DNA of 64,000 bases from Varanus komodoensis. Its lineage: Eukaryota; Chordata; Lepidosauria; Squamata; Varanidae. The stretch covers positions 89,522,748 through 89,586,747 of the forward strand of contig NW_025335268.1 of the NCBI RefSeq assembly GCF_004798865.1, in the 5' to 3' direction. A program made the translations under genes and the position numbers. Shown here one piece after another: positions 38,805 through 49,525 of this stretch; the first letter of the stretch is position 1; every line of letters starts with the position of its first letter. A model generated the notes under the pieces. That model worked only from the letters and a program-made list of their open reading frames with translations. It made no database searches and was not told where the DNA came from.

Positions 38805-39005
38805 GTTTAAGCACTCTGGTGTGGTGATTAGAGTGTTGGGCAGATCTCCTGGGAAATCCCGGTTCTAGTCCTGATTTGACCATGAAGCTCACTGGGTGAC
38901 TTTGGGGCGGTCACTGCCTCTCAGCCTAGCCTACCTCACAGGGTTAGTCTTGTGAGGATAAGTTGGAACTAGGTAAGCTGCCTTGGGTTCCTCACAAGAG
39001 AAAAC
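38805..39005 (+). repeat. tRNA-headed, MIR-like SINE
   Basis: Head: 'gtggtgattagagtgttggg' (box A-like) and 'ggttctagtcctg' (box B, consensus GGTTCGANTCC). Body: 'gaagctcactgggtgacttt', 'cactgcctctcagcct' and 'acctcacagggttagtctt', matching the conserved body of MIR-type and related squamate SINEs. This is the best preserved tRNA-type SINE in the window. A polymerase III promoter may once have been active, but box B has drifted. Confidence 0.75.
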
Positions 39006-39199
39006 GAAGTGGGCCAAAAAGAAAATATCATCCTCCTCCTCATCATCAGTTATGCTGCCATTCTGGCCCTGCTTTCCCCCCCTTTCACCTCCCCCCTCAG
39101 GGTACTTCTCTAGAATGGAATTTGCCCCTCAGGCTAAAAGAAATCTAGTACCCCTGCTTTTTATACTGCAAACTAGAGAACATACAGTAATAAAGCCTC

Positions 39200-39660
39200 A
39201 TCCTTTAGCAGTGGAAGTGGACAAAATGGTTTACAAAACACCATAAATCAATAGGACAATGCAATAAATGCGACATAATACAATATTAGAAAGTGTTCAG
39301 CATAGATCATGGCTGGAAGAAAACCAAAACAGAAAGACAGATATTCAGCTAATGCCTAAAACAAGCCAGCACTGCGCACACCATTGAGGGGAGATAATTC
39401 TGCAGCGTGGGTGCCAATGCAGAGGAGGTCCAGTGTCACCCTGAAAATCAAGCAATCACGGCATGGGGAACAAGGCCCTTCCTCAAGATTGATTGGCCCA
39501 AGACCCTGGTACAAGGGGAGAGATTCCTTGAGGACTTTATATACTCCTGCTACTACCAACACCTCCACTCTAGCTGAGTAGCAGAGTGGCAGCCAATGTG
39601 CCTCCTTCAGTACAGGTGCAATAAGGTCCACACCGTTCCGTGAACAAGCAGAAATGACAT
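39200..39660 (-). repeat. L2-like LINE 3' region, antisense
   Basis: 'aaaatggtttacaaaacacc' is followed by an A-rich block. Minus-strand frame 39631-39356 begins DLIAPVLKEAHWLPL, resembling the L2/CR1 reverse-transcriptase C-terminal phrase (HWLPV), followed by a diverged remainder. Old, not functional. Confidence 0.5.
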
Positions 39661-39664
39661 CTTC

Positions 39665-41360
39665 GGAGACAGGGATAGCAGGGGGACGGGGTCTCTTTGG
39701 CTTTCTTATGCAGCATCATATGATCCATTGTACACAACGGAATCTGCAGCCCAGGGCATAAATGTGTTCTAACTCAATTTTAGGACCACCCTCTCTAGGT
39801 GTGCATGTTAACTGCAATCACACTGAGATTGCATTGTGTTGTGGAAATAGAAGCCACAGCCACTATTTCCCACTATGGGTGGGGTGAGCAGAGAGTTGAA
39901 TTTTCTTTTTCTCTACAACAGATTTGGTCAAAATCATCCCAGGAGTCCCCTGCTTGAAAAGGGACTCTCCACAGACATCTTTAGCCCCATTTTGGAAAGT
40001 GAGCAGTTTATTGTACACACTTTGCTCCTTCTGAGGCAGGTCCCAGGCCTGGTATAGTCAAGATATAGATTTATTAGCTGGGTGAGATCTAGTCCATTAT
40101 GTGACTATACTAAGTTCCAGAGAATGGCTAAGCTGTTTACTCCTAACTGCCTTTTTTCCCCAATTCACTTTCTTGGATATTGCAGGTGCTGCGTCCCAGT
40201 TTCTCTAGAAACTGTGCAGGCCAAATGTCTAAGGTGCTTCCAATATGGTGATGAAAAAGTTAAGTCTCCTGAATCTTTCCTGATTTGGGATAGAGACACA
40301 AAGCAAAGCTATTTTCATACAGATTTAAGAATATATTTATACTAGCAGAATATTTTTTTGGAGCAGTGGTGCCATCTAGTGGATTTCAAAGTCACAACAT
40401 GCCCTCTTGGAAAGAATTTGCTTGTGAAGCTGCAGTGCCACGGCACAGAGTGCCGAATTCTAGCAAGCACAACTATGTCCATCAAATCACAGCAGTAACG
40501 GGAGAAACTTTACGTGTTTTAGTCAGTTTCAGTTCCAAAGCTATATTGAAATCCTGGGAAATAATACAATGGACAGATCAAAGTGAAGCTGCGGAAAAGT
40601 AATTTGCCAAAGTTGTCCAATGAGACACGGCATAACTAGGATTTGCTCTTAGACATTAGACTAAGCTGGATGTTAGCTGGGAGATGGGTGAGGAGAGGCA
40701 CATGCAAGCAAGCATCTTTGCTGGGGGAGGAACCCAGGGGGCAAGAGGCAGCAAAGAGTAGCTGCTGCGGGGCACTTACAGATGCTGGAGGTGGGCACAA
40801 AATTGATGTGGCAGGGTTGTGATCACCTGGGAGATCTTGCAACACTCACTGGAACACCAAAAGCCTCTTAGTGACAAGAAAAAGATGTATCCAGATGCAA
40901 GGACCAAGCGACCCTGTTGAAATATCCCTGCCCGGTGCCTGGATCCCTGTTTGAATTCTATGACGGTGAAAAGACTTTCAATCAAGCCAGGTGCACAGAG
41001 CTTCACTTGGTCCAATGAAAAGCAAATCAGGCAATAAGGACTCGACATGTGCTGCATGGAGTTACACTCCCTTGGAAAGGTTTGCAATTAAGGTATCCTC
41101 CTGGCCTTCTCCCTGGCCATGCACAGTTAGTGCAACAACTGGACCCATTCCTGGAGGTGTCAGATCTGGCGATGGCCATGCATGCCTTAGTTCCATCTCA
41201 TATTGGAGCATGCTCCACAGAGGGCTGCCTCTGAAACTGAGAACCTCGCCTGGTCCAGGCTGTTGGCTAGGTCTGTGTGATGAATCCATTTTGGGGGTGG
41301 GGATGCATCGAGTCCCCTGGTTCCTGCTTCCCAGATTCTGGTTCACTTTGACCTGGCCAC
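39665..41360. other. Intergenic sequence without identifiable features
   Basis: No gene seen. GC content rises from about 40.6 kb, producing long overlapping open frames on both strands. Confidence 0.4.
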
Positions 41361-41369
41361 AAGTCTGCA

Positions 41370-41620
41370 TTCCTGGAGAGCACGCCCAGCATTTGCCTGG
41401 CAATCCCAGGAAGCCAGCCCTGCGTACTGCACAAGCAGTGCCCCTCTTCCAAAGCAGCCTTTGTTCGTGCTGCTGGACATAACATGGAGGGAGGTTGCCA
41501 GCTGCACAACCTTCATTCCACCAGCATTCATGAACTTCCTTTTCAAGACAGGACCAAGCATGCAAGGAAGTCCCTGAACACTAGAGGGACAGATCCTGCG
41601 GAGCATCATCAAATCCCTAC
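41370..41620. repeat. Repeat of unknown class, copy 1 of a pair
   Basis: The block with 'attcatgaacttccttttca' about 150 bases after a 'tgcctggcaatcccaggaa' phrase has the same word order as 57000-57240 ('attcatggacttccttttgg' after 'cttgccaggaaacccg'). The similarity covers about 240 bases. It is not any LINE, SINE or MITE that I recognise. The long minus-strand frame here (41565-41062) has no known motif. Confidence 0.5.
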
Positions 41621-42417
41621 TCTGGACTGAGGCTGGTTATAGTAATTATGCATCTCCCTTGTCACAGAAGCTTCACTAACTCCTGCTGTGTTTTCAGACA
41701 CAAATCAAAGTGCTGATTATTACCTACAACGTTATGACTGGGAACCAAGCTATGTGAAAGCCCACATTTTCCCACATGGGCCTCTCTTGAACTCACTACC
41801 ATACCATAGAGGACCTTGTCAGTGGTGGCTCCCAGGCTGTTGAACTCCTCCTTTGGAACTCCCAACCAGTGGAAAGCAGGTTGACTCCATCTTGGTTAAC
41901 ATTCCTGTAGCAGGCAAGTGCTTTTATTCAGGCAAGCCCATGGCCTGTAAACTTGTTGCAGAAGGGGAAAGAGAGTTAACTGGCTGAGTTCATTTGTTCT
42001 ATTACTGTGCTTTTAACTGCATTTCAATGGTTTTGCTTTTTTATTATTCATTCAAAATTCTTTTTTTTAATCTTGTAGTGGAGAACGCTGGAAGACAACT
42101 GTGATTGTGAGGAATCATGCCATATGTCTGGACCTTCTTTGTATAGCCATTGAGCGAGCTTCTACTATTGAGTGCTATAAAAATGCAGTACATAAATAAA
42201 CAGCCTATATAATGGTCAGAGAATCTTTCTAAGAGCAGAACCTTGATGCAGACCTAGCTGCAGAAGGATTTTTGTGTTGCCCATGAGCCTGTCCATCATC
42301 ATTTCTCTGAGGGGTTCCCAAAAGCAGAAGAGATGAAGGGAATGTATAGATAGTTTCCTATAGTCTGCTAATAAAAATCCTTAACCATTACCCACAACTG
42401 TGGTTATTGTCTCTGGA

Positions 42418-42422
42418 TCAAA

Positions 42423-42457
<35 letters not shown>

Positions 42458-42459
42458 AA
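42418..42459. repeat. (AAAT)n microsatellite
   Basis: About ten AAAT units; this type often grows from LINE tails. An L2-like tail ('aaatgcagtacataaataaa') lies upstream near 42180-42201. Confidence 0.93.
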
Positions 42460-42664
42460 CCACCACTGCAATGGCAGAAATATCTATTTTAATATTGTTA
42501 GATGACTTAAGAACTATTTTTGGTGGATAGCTGGGATATGAATAGAATAAATATAATAAAACAAGAAAAGAGATGAAAGATGGAGAGCTTTCACTTCACT
42601 GTAGCTCTCTCTTCCACCTCTTCCCCCAGACAGACTGCATTACTCTAATTCAAACAGAATATAA

Positions 42665-42752
42665 TTAACCTGGTGTCCTCCAGAGGTTGCTGGCCTGTGC
42701 TGATGGGAGTTGTAGTCCAATACTTCTGGAGGACACCTGGCCAGAGATGTCT
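42665..42752. mobile_element. Palindromic MITE-like element, copy 4 (short form)
   Basis: 'cctggtgtcctccagaggtt' and 'ttctggaggacacctggcc' are inverted copies of each other, flanking 'gatgggagttgtagtccaat'. This is the compact form of the family. Confidence 0.65.
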
Positions 42753-43449
42753 GCTTTACAGGTACTTTGCCATTCTGAACATCTGCACAGCTTCCAAATC
42801 TATTTAAAAAGAACTGTTCTGATTGTGAATACCCTGGGAAACAAAGACCCATTACTGTACTTGACTATTTTTCCTAAGTTGCACACTGTCTGAAGATCCA
42901 TCCATATACACCACTTATTCTTACAAACACGATGTAATAAACACACCATGTGCAGACGAAAGGGGATGGAAAGCCTTTGTGACCTCAGAGACTGGAGAGA
43001 TACTACACAGAGAGAGATACAGAGAGGTATACATAGCCCACAACACTGCCAGGTTATGCATGGACTCAGCCAACTGCCCGGGAAAATCAAATTAGACTTA
43101 TCTGAATAGATTTCTGGTAGAGAATGACATGAGTGAAGCAAAGGTAAGGTTGAAAATTCTGAACAAAGGTAGGTTTCCATGTGGCTGTTTATAGTTCTAA
43201 GACTCCAAGGGCACAGTCTACTGCAAGTTTAGACAGGAAAAAGAGCTATAACTCCCAGCATGTCCCAGCCAGAATACTGTATATCTTCTTTTTTCTGTTT
43301 AAACATACGATTGTGCCCTAAATTCTAAGGCTATAAACTGTGTTGTTGTAATACAATATGGAATCATAATAGATTATAAGCCAATAAGAACCTGCCACTG
43401 TTGTATAAGACTTTTTCATCTCAAAATAGTGGTATATTATACTTATTAA

Positions 43450-44890
43450 ATATTATGTGCCATCCAGTCATCTCCAACTTATGGCAACCTTATGACCCTC
43501 CAAAATGTCATGTTCTTGACAGCCCTATTTGGCTCTTATAAACTTAAGGATGTGGCTTCCTAGATGGAATTGATCCATGTCATGGTTGGTCTTCCTCTTG
43601 TTCTGACTCCAATTTTTTCTAGCATGATGGTCTTCTCTGATGAGGCTTGCCTTCTCATGATGTGCTCAAAGTACAACAGCTTCAGTTTTATCATTTTTGC
43701 CTCCAGGGAAATTTATGACTTGAATTTATTTAAGACGTACTTTTTTTGTCTTTCTGCCAGTCCAGGATATTGATGAAGCTCTCCTCTGACACCATATTTT
43801 GAATGCATTGATTTTCTTCCTGTCAGCTTTCCTTACTGTTCAGTTTTCATGTCTGTACACAGTAATCAAGAATACAATAGTATGAATGTTCTTGGCCTTG
43901 GCTTCTGGATCATCCTTACTTTGATCATCTTTTTCTAGTTCCTTCATTGCTGCCCTTTCAAGTCTCAGTCTTCTTCCAATTTCGTGGCTGCAGTTTCCAT
44001 CTGAATTTATGAACGCACCAAGGCATGCCCTACCTTTCACACTTAATAGTTCACGTCATGACCACAATCTCCTCCTGGTCTTCTCCTTTTCCAAATTCCA
44101 ATTACAAAACCTATTTAATTTCCATATTGAACTTCTGAGGAAATCCACGTGTACAATCACCTGATCGCTTGCCTAACCTATGTATTTTCAGGAAACAGAT
44201 TGTTGGCTCCGAATCATTCACCCACTTTGTTTCTGACCCTTACACCGATTCTCACACAACATTGCACTCTGTCTTGTTTCCTACTTTTGCATTCTAGTCA
44301 CCCATGGGGATCAGTATGTCTTGTTTTTGTGTGTTATCAGCTTCCTTTTGGAAGCTTCCACAAAGCTTTCAATTACTATTTCAGCATCTATTGTTGAAGT
44401 GTAGACTTGAATTATGGTATGTTGTTTTCCAAGATTTCTGATTGATATGATTCAGTCAGACTTTGCACTATAGCCCCTTTCTGCCTGTGCTGCATCATGC
44501 CTTTGTATTAAAGCCACTTTGTTTCTTCTCAGTTTTTCATTTCCAGAGAAAAATACTTAGTATTTGTCTGATCAAATTGTTCCATTCCAGTCCACTTTAG
44601 TTCATTCATATCAGGCACTGTGATGTTTGACCATTCCATTTCTTGTTTTACAGTTTCCAGCTTGCCTTGATTCATACATCTCACATTTCACGTTCCAGTT
44701 GTATGCGTTGTGCAGCACTCGACTTTCCTTTCAGCTCTCTTCATATCAGCCAATAGACCTCCTTCCAGCTCTGATCTAGTTGCATCATTAGTAAAAGCAC
44801 TATTTGTACTTGCCCTTTGCTCCTTCCCAGTAACTGGTTGAGTGCCCTCCAAATGGAAGACTCATTTTCTGGTAGCATTTCTGGTAGTAT
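43450..44890 (-). mobile_element. RTE-class LINE with the middle missing
   Basis: The right end of the antisense element (its 3' end) begins 'tgtgccatccagtcatctcc'. The C-terminal coding region is visible on the minus strand, including LRLERAAMKELEKDDQSKD within 44040-43840. From about 44045 the antisense sequence jumps to blocks that belong to the N-terminal endonuclease half (for example 'tgttgaagtgtagacttgaa' and 'actccagtcc'-type words, and 'tcacatttcacgttccagtt'). Most of the reverse-transcriptase core is absent, so this is either an internal deletion or two adjacent pieces. It is broken by several stops. Confidence 0.7.
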
Positions 44891-44899
44891 TGTTTCATT

Positions 44900-46080
44900 T
44901 TGGATTGTTTCAATAAAGGGTTTTCAAGGTAAGAAATATAAATAGGACATCTCCAGCTCTGGGCAGGAGAAGGTGCCTCTGCTTTATTCAATGGCAGAAA
45001 AAGCTATTAAATGCCCACAAAATCTTGTTGGTCTGGTAATAAGACATACATCCCCTTCATATAGTATATTGATGCCACAATAATGGTAATATAGTAACAG
45101 CCCTACTAGTTGCAGTGGGACTAGTAGATGCTGAGATTATGCTAAGAGCCACTTGACATATGTATTCTTCTAGACAGATAGATATATAAATAGGATAATT
45201 GACATGGAGGTAATAGGAAGTCAGGTGAATAATTGCATAATTATAAAGCTACAGAAGTATAAAACCAATCTTTTTGAAGTAAGCACCAGAATAGATTACA
45301 TTATGTAAATTCAGTAGTCCATGCATCATTATGTTACTTTCAGATCCAAATATTTTTGCTGCTGTTTTGTCTGAAACAAAGCAAATGATTCGTATTATAT
45401 TGTTGTTTTATCACCCAAAAGCAATTAAAAATAGAAATCAAGACTTGGTCAAAATTAATACCCCCCTTTTTTTAATAGGTAAGGGTCACTTAACACATTT
45501 GATTCAGCAAACACTTGGAACCAAGTGGGAAGCCCAAGGTGCAAATCTGCAGTGCAACCAAGTTCCTTACAAATGGGTTTTTAAAATACAAATCTTGCAT
45601 TTGTGTGTGTACAATCTGGGAACCGTCCCTCCCACACCCACACCCACGTGTCATTTGCTTCCCCTCCTGTCTGCTTGAACCAATTTCAGGCTGGAAAAAC
45701 TTTTTTGAGATCTTTCAGTACACAGTTTCAAAATGAAATGTGGCTTAGTGGATGAATGGTGCTTGGGTGTTTAATTTTTGGTAAGAAATCAAGCAAGATC
45801 AAATAAATCTTCAGTAAGAAATCAGGCAAAGAATCCAGGGTCAAAGAAGAGAAGATTAGATTCTGCCTGGAGAAAAGACTGTTGCTCATCAGTACCCACA
45901 CAAACAAAGCCTATGGAACAAACTGTTGTACACACATGCCTGGGGAAGAAAAGTCTCTACTTTGAGGTCAGCTCCACTGTGCAGTTGACAACAGGCTAAA
46001 CTCTCAGGATGGCCCATCACTGACACTGTAGACATCCCACAATACTTGCTACAGTTGCCCAAACTCCAACATTGAGCAAA
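44900..46080. other. Intergenic sequence without identifiable features
   Basis: No exon can be supported. The frame at 45331-45678 (115 codons) lacks motifs. Confidence 0.45.
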
Positions 46081-46085
46081 GAACA

Positions 46086-46210
46086 ACAACACCTTGTTAT
46101 TATTGTTAATTCGTTTTATATTTTTAGTGTATTATATTTTAATCGATGTTTTGTGAGCCGCCCCGAGGCTTCGGCGAATGGGGCAGCATAGAAATTTTCT
46201 AAATAAATAA
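46086..46210 (+). repeat. L2-like LINE 3' tail, sense
   Basis: 'attcgttttatatttttagt', then 'gtgagccgccccgaggcttc', then 'tggggcagcatagaaatttt' and a short AAAT tail: the sense version of the tails at 8.2, 10.0 and 31.3 kb. It is one of the better kept copies. Confidence 0.7.
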
Positions 46211-46289
46211 ATAAACAAACACCTGGGGACTGTGATCTGAGCCTGCCATTTTAGCTCCCCAACTAAATTCCCACCTACTTTCACTGGCC

Positions 46290-46483
46290 ATATTTGTTAG
46301 AATAGCACAGCAATGGAACCAGTGACCTAGGGAGGCTGTGAGCTCTCCTGCACTAGAGGCATTCAAGATGCAGCTGGACAGCCATCTGAGAGGAATGGCT
46401 TAATTTGGAGTCATTCACTGAGCAGCGGGTTGGACCTGATGGCTTCTTGGTCCCTTCCAACTCTACTGTTCTATGATTCTGTG
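46290..46483 (+). repeat. CR1-type LINE 3' end, sense
   Basis: 'gaggctgtgagctctcctgc', 'gaggcattcaagatgcagct', 'gcgggttggacctgatggct' and the terminal 'gttctatgattctgtga' follow the CR1 3' end closely. The terminal ATTCTATGATTCT-like direct repeat is diagnostic of CR1. Confidence 0.85.
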
Positions 46484-46599
46484 AAAAGCAGAGATGGCTT
46501 GGGCAAATGTGATCCCTACCTATCCAGAAGTGAGAAGCACTAGCACAATACAAACCTCAGCAGTAAGTCAATTGCATTTCTTAGTAACTTCCTATACAA

Positions 46600-47045
46600 C
46601 CCCTACTCCATTGCCCTGGCAGAAGAAAGCTCTTAGTTTAGATCAGCAGCTGATCAGAGAAAAGTGTTTTTTTCTCCCTTCTGGGCCCTGAGAATGGAGC
46701 CCTTTTTCATTGGAACAGAGTGCCTCCTATCAGATTTGGGTAGAGGCTCAGCAGTGTCCCTCTCTGGACAAAATATATTATCATTTGGGTGCCAGGTTAA
46801 GAACTTCCTCTTTTCTCAGGTATTTGGTACCATACAGTAAGGCCCTTAATCATATTTTTCTTGTAACTGATTGTTTCAAATTATGTAAATATATGCATGT
46901 CTGTCGGCATGCTGTCCAGAATTGCATTCAGATGTGTATGGTTTTTATATTATGTATAATGTATTAAATCATGTATAGTGTATTAACCTTTCTAAACCAC
47001 CCATAGAACTTTGGCTGTTGGTTGATATAGAGATGTAATAGATGG
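46600..47045 (+). repeat. L2-like LINE 3' region, sense
   Basis: A decayed coding end ('ggtgccaggttaagaacttc', 'ctcttttctcaggtat') is followed by an AT-rich untranslated part and the tail 'actttggctgttggttgata'. That tail corresponds to the 'agagctttggctttgggcag' tail of the 5S-derived SINE at 56.6 kb. Confidence 0.6.
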
Positions 47046-47284
47046 ACTGATTAAAAATGCTAAAAGACCCTTATTGCCGCCAGCAGATTTCCGAAGCCTG
47101 CGTAGCCGTCAGTACGGGAACCAAGAATGCCCGGTAAGTGTTCATAGGCTAGGATAACTGGAACTAGGATGGCAAGCTTGCAAGGGGAATAATAAGCATG
47201 TGTTGGAAGAGTGGGGGACCACGTAGAATCATCTCCCCACCACCCTCCAAATGGGGTACAAGCAGATAATGTTGCTTCCTCTCT

Positions 47285-47650
47285 CAATTTTTTTCTTTAT
47301 TCATTTGCAACAATTGCATACTGCTCCATATCTAGACAGATTCCAGAGCAGTGAACAATAAATTGATGAGACTGATAAAAGAACAAGACAATGCATTAAA
47401 ATGTTAAAACTGTTCCTGGTCATCAAGAAAGACTTCCCAAAACACAGATGCCTTTATCAGATGCCCCAAAACAGCACAGTATCAGAGCCTGCCTGACCTT
47501 CAGGGGGAGAGAGTGCCAGAGAAGTAGAGCTGCTAGACCAAAGGCTGTTCCCCTGGTGGACTGCAATCAGGGCAGAACCACGTGGACCACCAGGGGAACG
47601 CCCTCTGATGACCTCAGCGACCAGCCAGGTTGTTAAGGGAGAAGGCACAG
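47285..47650 (-). repeat. L2-like LINE 3' region, antisense
   Basis: 'tttctttattcatttgcaac', 'ttccagagcagtgaacaata' and, further on, 'ggggagagagtgccagagaa' and 'aaaggctgttcccctggtg' follow the family's antisense order. It lies just upstream of the first coding exon found. Confidence 0.6.
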
Positions 47651-47812
47651 TCTTTCTTGGGAATCTTGGTCACAAGTTTTTCGTGGCTTTGTACACTAGT
47701 ACTTTTGAATAATAACAAATCATTGATGTTCGGGGTTTTTCAAAGGCTGAGCATTGTGTTTGTCATGTGCAGCCTTTTCCCTTAAGATATCCACCACACG
47801 TTTTCTTCCCAG

Positions 47813-48029
47813 ATACCATGCCTGCAATAAATAACTCAGTTATGTTCTTTAAATCCCAACTAAGAGCCACCTGGATAGCAGCAAAGGGAGCCTCTATTTT
47901 CCAGTCCAAGCATATGAACATATGGCTGAGAGAGCAAGTTAACTGCCTCATTAATGAAGGCAACATCATCAAGGCAAACATTTGGGATTTACAAGCAAGT
48001 ATGAAGAACATGAAAGCTGAGCTCAAAAG
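47813..48029 (+). CDS. TMCO5A: TMCO5-like protein, exon encoding residues 1-71
   Basis: This is the first recognised coding exon of a predicted membrane coiled-coil protein of about 278 residues. An acceptor 'ttttcttcccag' ends at 47812, the likely start ATG is at 47818 (ACC before it, a fair Kozak context) and the donor is AAAAG|gtatgc. Reading frame ends in phase 2 and joins exactly to the next exon. From family memory, residues 30-70 resemble the mammalian TMCO5A N-terminus (an I-x-E-x-N motif then a heptad-like stretch). The reading frame is open upstream of the ATG to at least 47767, so an earlier coding exon is possible; a non-coding first exon is more likely. The symbol is tentative: it could be TMCO5B or a lineage-specific paralogue. 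Mammalian TMCO5 is expressed mainly in testis and associated with spermatid structures; that role here is inference. Confidence 0.65.
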
Positions 48030-48087
48030 GTATGCATCAATAATCATGGTGTGGGGTGGATTTAGTCTTTCAGGGCACAATCCTGCA

Positions 48088-48250
48088 CATAGAATTATAG
48101 AATCACAGAAAAGTAGCATTGGAAGGGGCCATGAAGGCCATTAGGTCCAACCCCCTGCTGTTGCAGGACTCCATGTTTAGATGAGGAAAATTTCTACAAC
48201 TAACAGTATTCCCCAGCCAGCCATTCTGTGTAAATTTCTCTGTGTTTGTG
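48088..48250 (-). repeat. CR1-type LINE 3' end, antisense
   Basis: 'gaattatagaatcacagaaa' is the complement of the CR1 terminal repeat. 'ggaaggggccatgaaggcca' and 'aggtccaaccccctgctg' follow in canonical order. It lies in the first recognised intron, 60 bases after the donor. Confidence 0.8.
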
Positions 48251-48479
48251 CTGCTATTTTCTGTAGAGGAGAGAGGTGGAGTAGTAAGTAAATAAGGCTA
48301 GCATTGTTCATTGCAAACTTGAGGGGCACAAAGAATTTTGGATGCAAGCCTCATGCAGCTCACCCAACACAAGCTGCCTCTGAAAAGGGTTTGAAAATGT
48401 CAATGTGTACAAACTACAGCAGTTCAAACCTGGTTTAAAGACCATTGACACCTACCTCTATGCAGCTCACCTTTCCTTG

Positions 48480-48656
48480 GCCCCTGATTTGTTGGGCACA
48501 CTTCAGAGTGCTGGTTTTAACCTTCAAAGCCCTAAATACAACCCCTAAATACCTGTCACATGGTAGGCATGCCATGAGCAGAGCCTGCTGCAGCCGGGGG
48601 TCAGACTAGATGGCCCAGGAGGACCCTTCTGACTCACTCTGTTTCTATGTTTCTAT
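48480..48656 (+). repeat. CR1-type LINE 3' end, sense
   Basis: 'gggggtcagactagatggcc', 'gaggacccttctgactcact' and 'ctgtttctatgtttctata' form a CR1 3' end of the same subfamily as the antisense copy at 9820. Confidence 0.75.
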
Positions 48657-49006
48657 ATCTTCTCCCATATGAGTGCTTGGATCATCAGGAGATGATTTCT
48701 CTGCCCTGCCTTGTGAAAGATGACCTGGTATAGGCAATTTTGTTCATGCCTCCCACCCCACTTTTGGCTTTTTAGGGACAAGCGAAGATGCTGTTGTTCA
48801 GCGGACAATTATCTTAGAGATTTCTCTGAAATAAATTTGACATTGGCATCCCTGCATTTCAGTTTTTTATCTGGTATGATTATATTGCTGTTTTGCATTC
48901 TGACTTTGCTTATCAGTTTTATTACTCAATATTGTTAGTTGTCCTGAGGGCACTATTTTTGGTCAGAAAAGTAGATAGATATATTTTCTTTAATAAACTC
49001 TTCCCG

Positions 49007-49067
49007 TCATCATCATCATCATCATCATCCATCATCATCATCGCAATCATCATCGCCATCATCTCCT
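49007..49067. repeat. (ATC)n microsatellite abutting a splice acceptor
   Basis: An imperfect CAT/ATC trinucleotide array ends only about 14 bases before the acceptor of the coding exon at 49081. It occupies the place where a polypyrimidine tract normally sits. Confidence 0.9.
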
Positions 49068-49080
49068 GCACTATATATAG

Positions 49081-49198
49081 GATAAAGCAAGCTGAAGAGA
49101 AAATAACTTTCATAGAAAAACAGACGGAAGCAGTAAAGAAAAATCAGGAAGAGCAGAGTGTTGTGGCATCTGCAGAGGAACAGTATCTCAAAAAGCTG
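49081..49198 (+). CDS. TMCO5A: TMCO5-like protein, exon encoding residues 71-110
   Basis: The exon is bounded by 'tatatatag|G' and 'AAGCTG|gtaggc'. It completes the split codon from the previous exon (AG|G, Arg71), reads 39 more codons without a stop and ends in phase 0. The peptide is rich in E, K and Q with heptad-like hydrophobic spacing (IKQAEEKITFIEKQTEAV), typical of a parallel coiled coil. The acceptor lacks a strong pyrimidine tract because an ATC array precedes it, and the donor (gtaggc) is weaker than its neighbours, so this exon might be spliced inefficiently. Phase consistency on both sides strongly favours a real exon. Confidence 0.7.
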
Positions 49199-49294
49199 GT
49201 AGGCAATCCTGAAGGTAGATATTGCTGAGCTAAGGGAGGCTTTGCATGCCCCCCGCCATAAAAACAGCAGGCAGCACTAGCCAGGGATCATTTG

Positions 49295-49372
49295 TTTAGT
49301 CAGTCTTTCCCAGCCCGGTGCCCTCCAGGTGTGTTGAGCTCTAACTCCCATCATCCGCAGCTGGTAAGGTTT
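49295..49372. mobile_element. Palindromic MITE-like element, copy 5 (left half)
   Basis: 'tctttcccagcccggtgccc', 'tccaggtgtgttgagctcta' and 'actcccatcatccgcagctg' form the left arm and hinge of the family seen at 28.0, 31.0 and 62.5 kb. The right arm is missing. Confidence 0.55.
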
Positions 49373-49525
49373 GTTGGCTGGAACGACCCTCCTGTGGAAT
49401 CATCAGTCTCCAGCAATATTTGCGACAACCCAAAAACTTACTTTATTTCCATTGCATCAATACTGATAGGTGGTTGCGGCTCCTACCCTGCAGGATTTGA
49501 CTCAGTATAAGTTCTGTCCTAAATC

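Noticed and set aside
41062-41565. 167-codon open frame on the minus strand
   Set aside because: Lies in a GC-richer region with several overlapping frames on both strands and no recognisable motif; partly within the unknown repeat pair.
48893-49080. Open frame running through the ATC array into the second coding exon
   Set aside because: The upstream part is intronic and microsatellite sequence; the splice acceptor at 49080 and phase match mark the true exon start.
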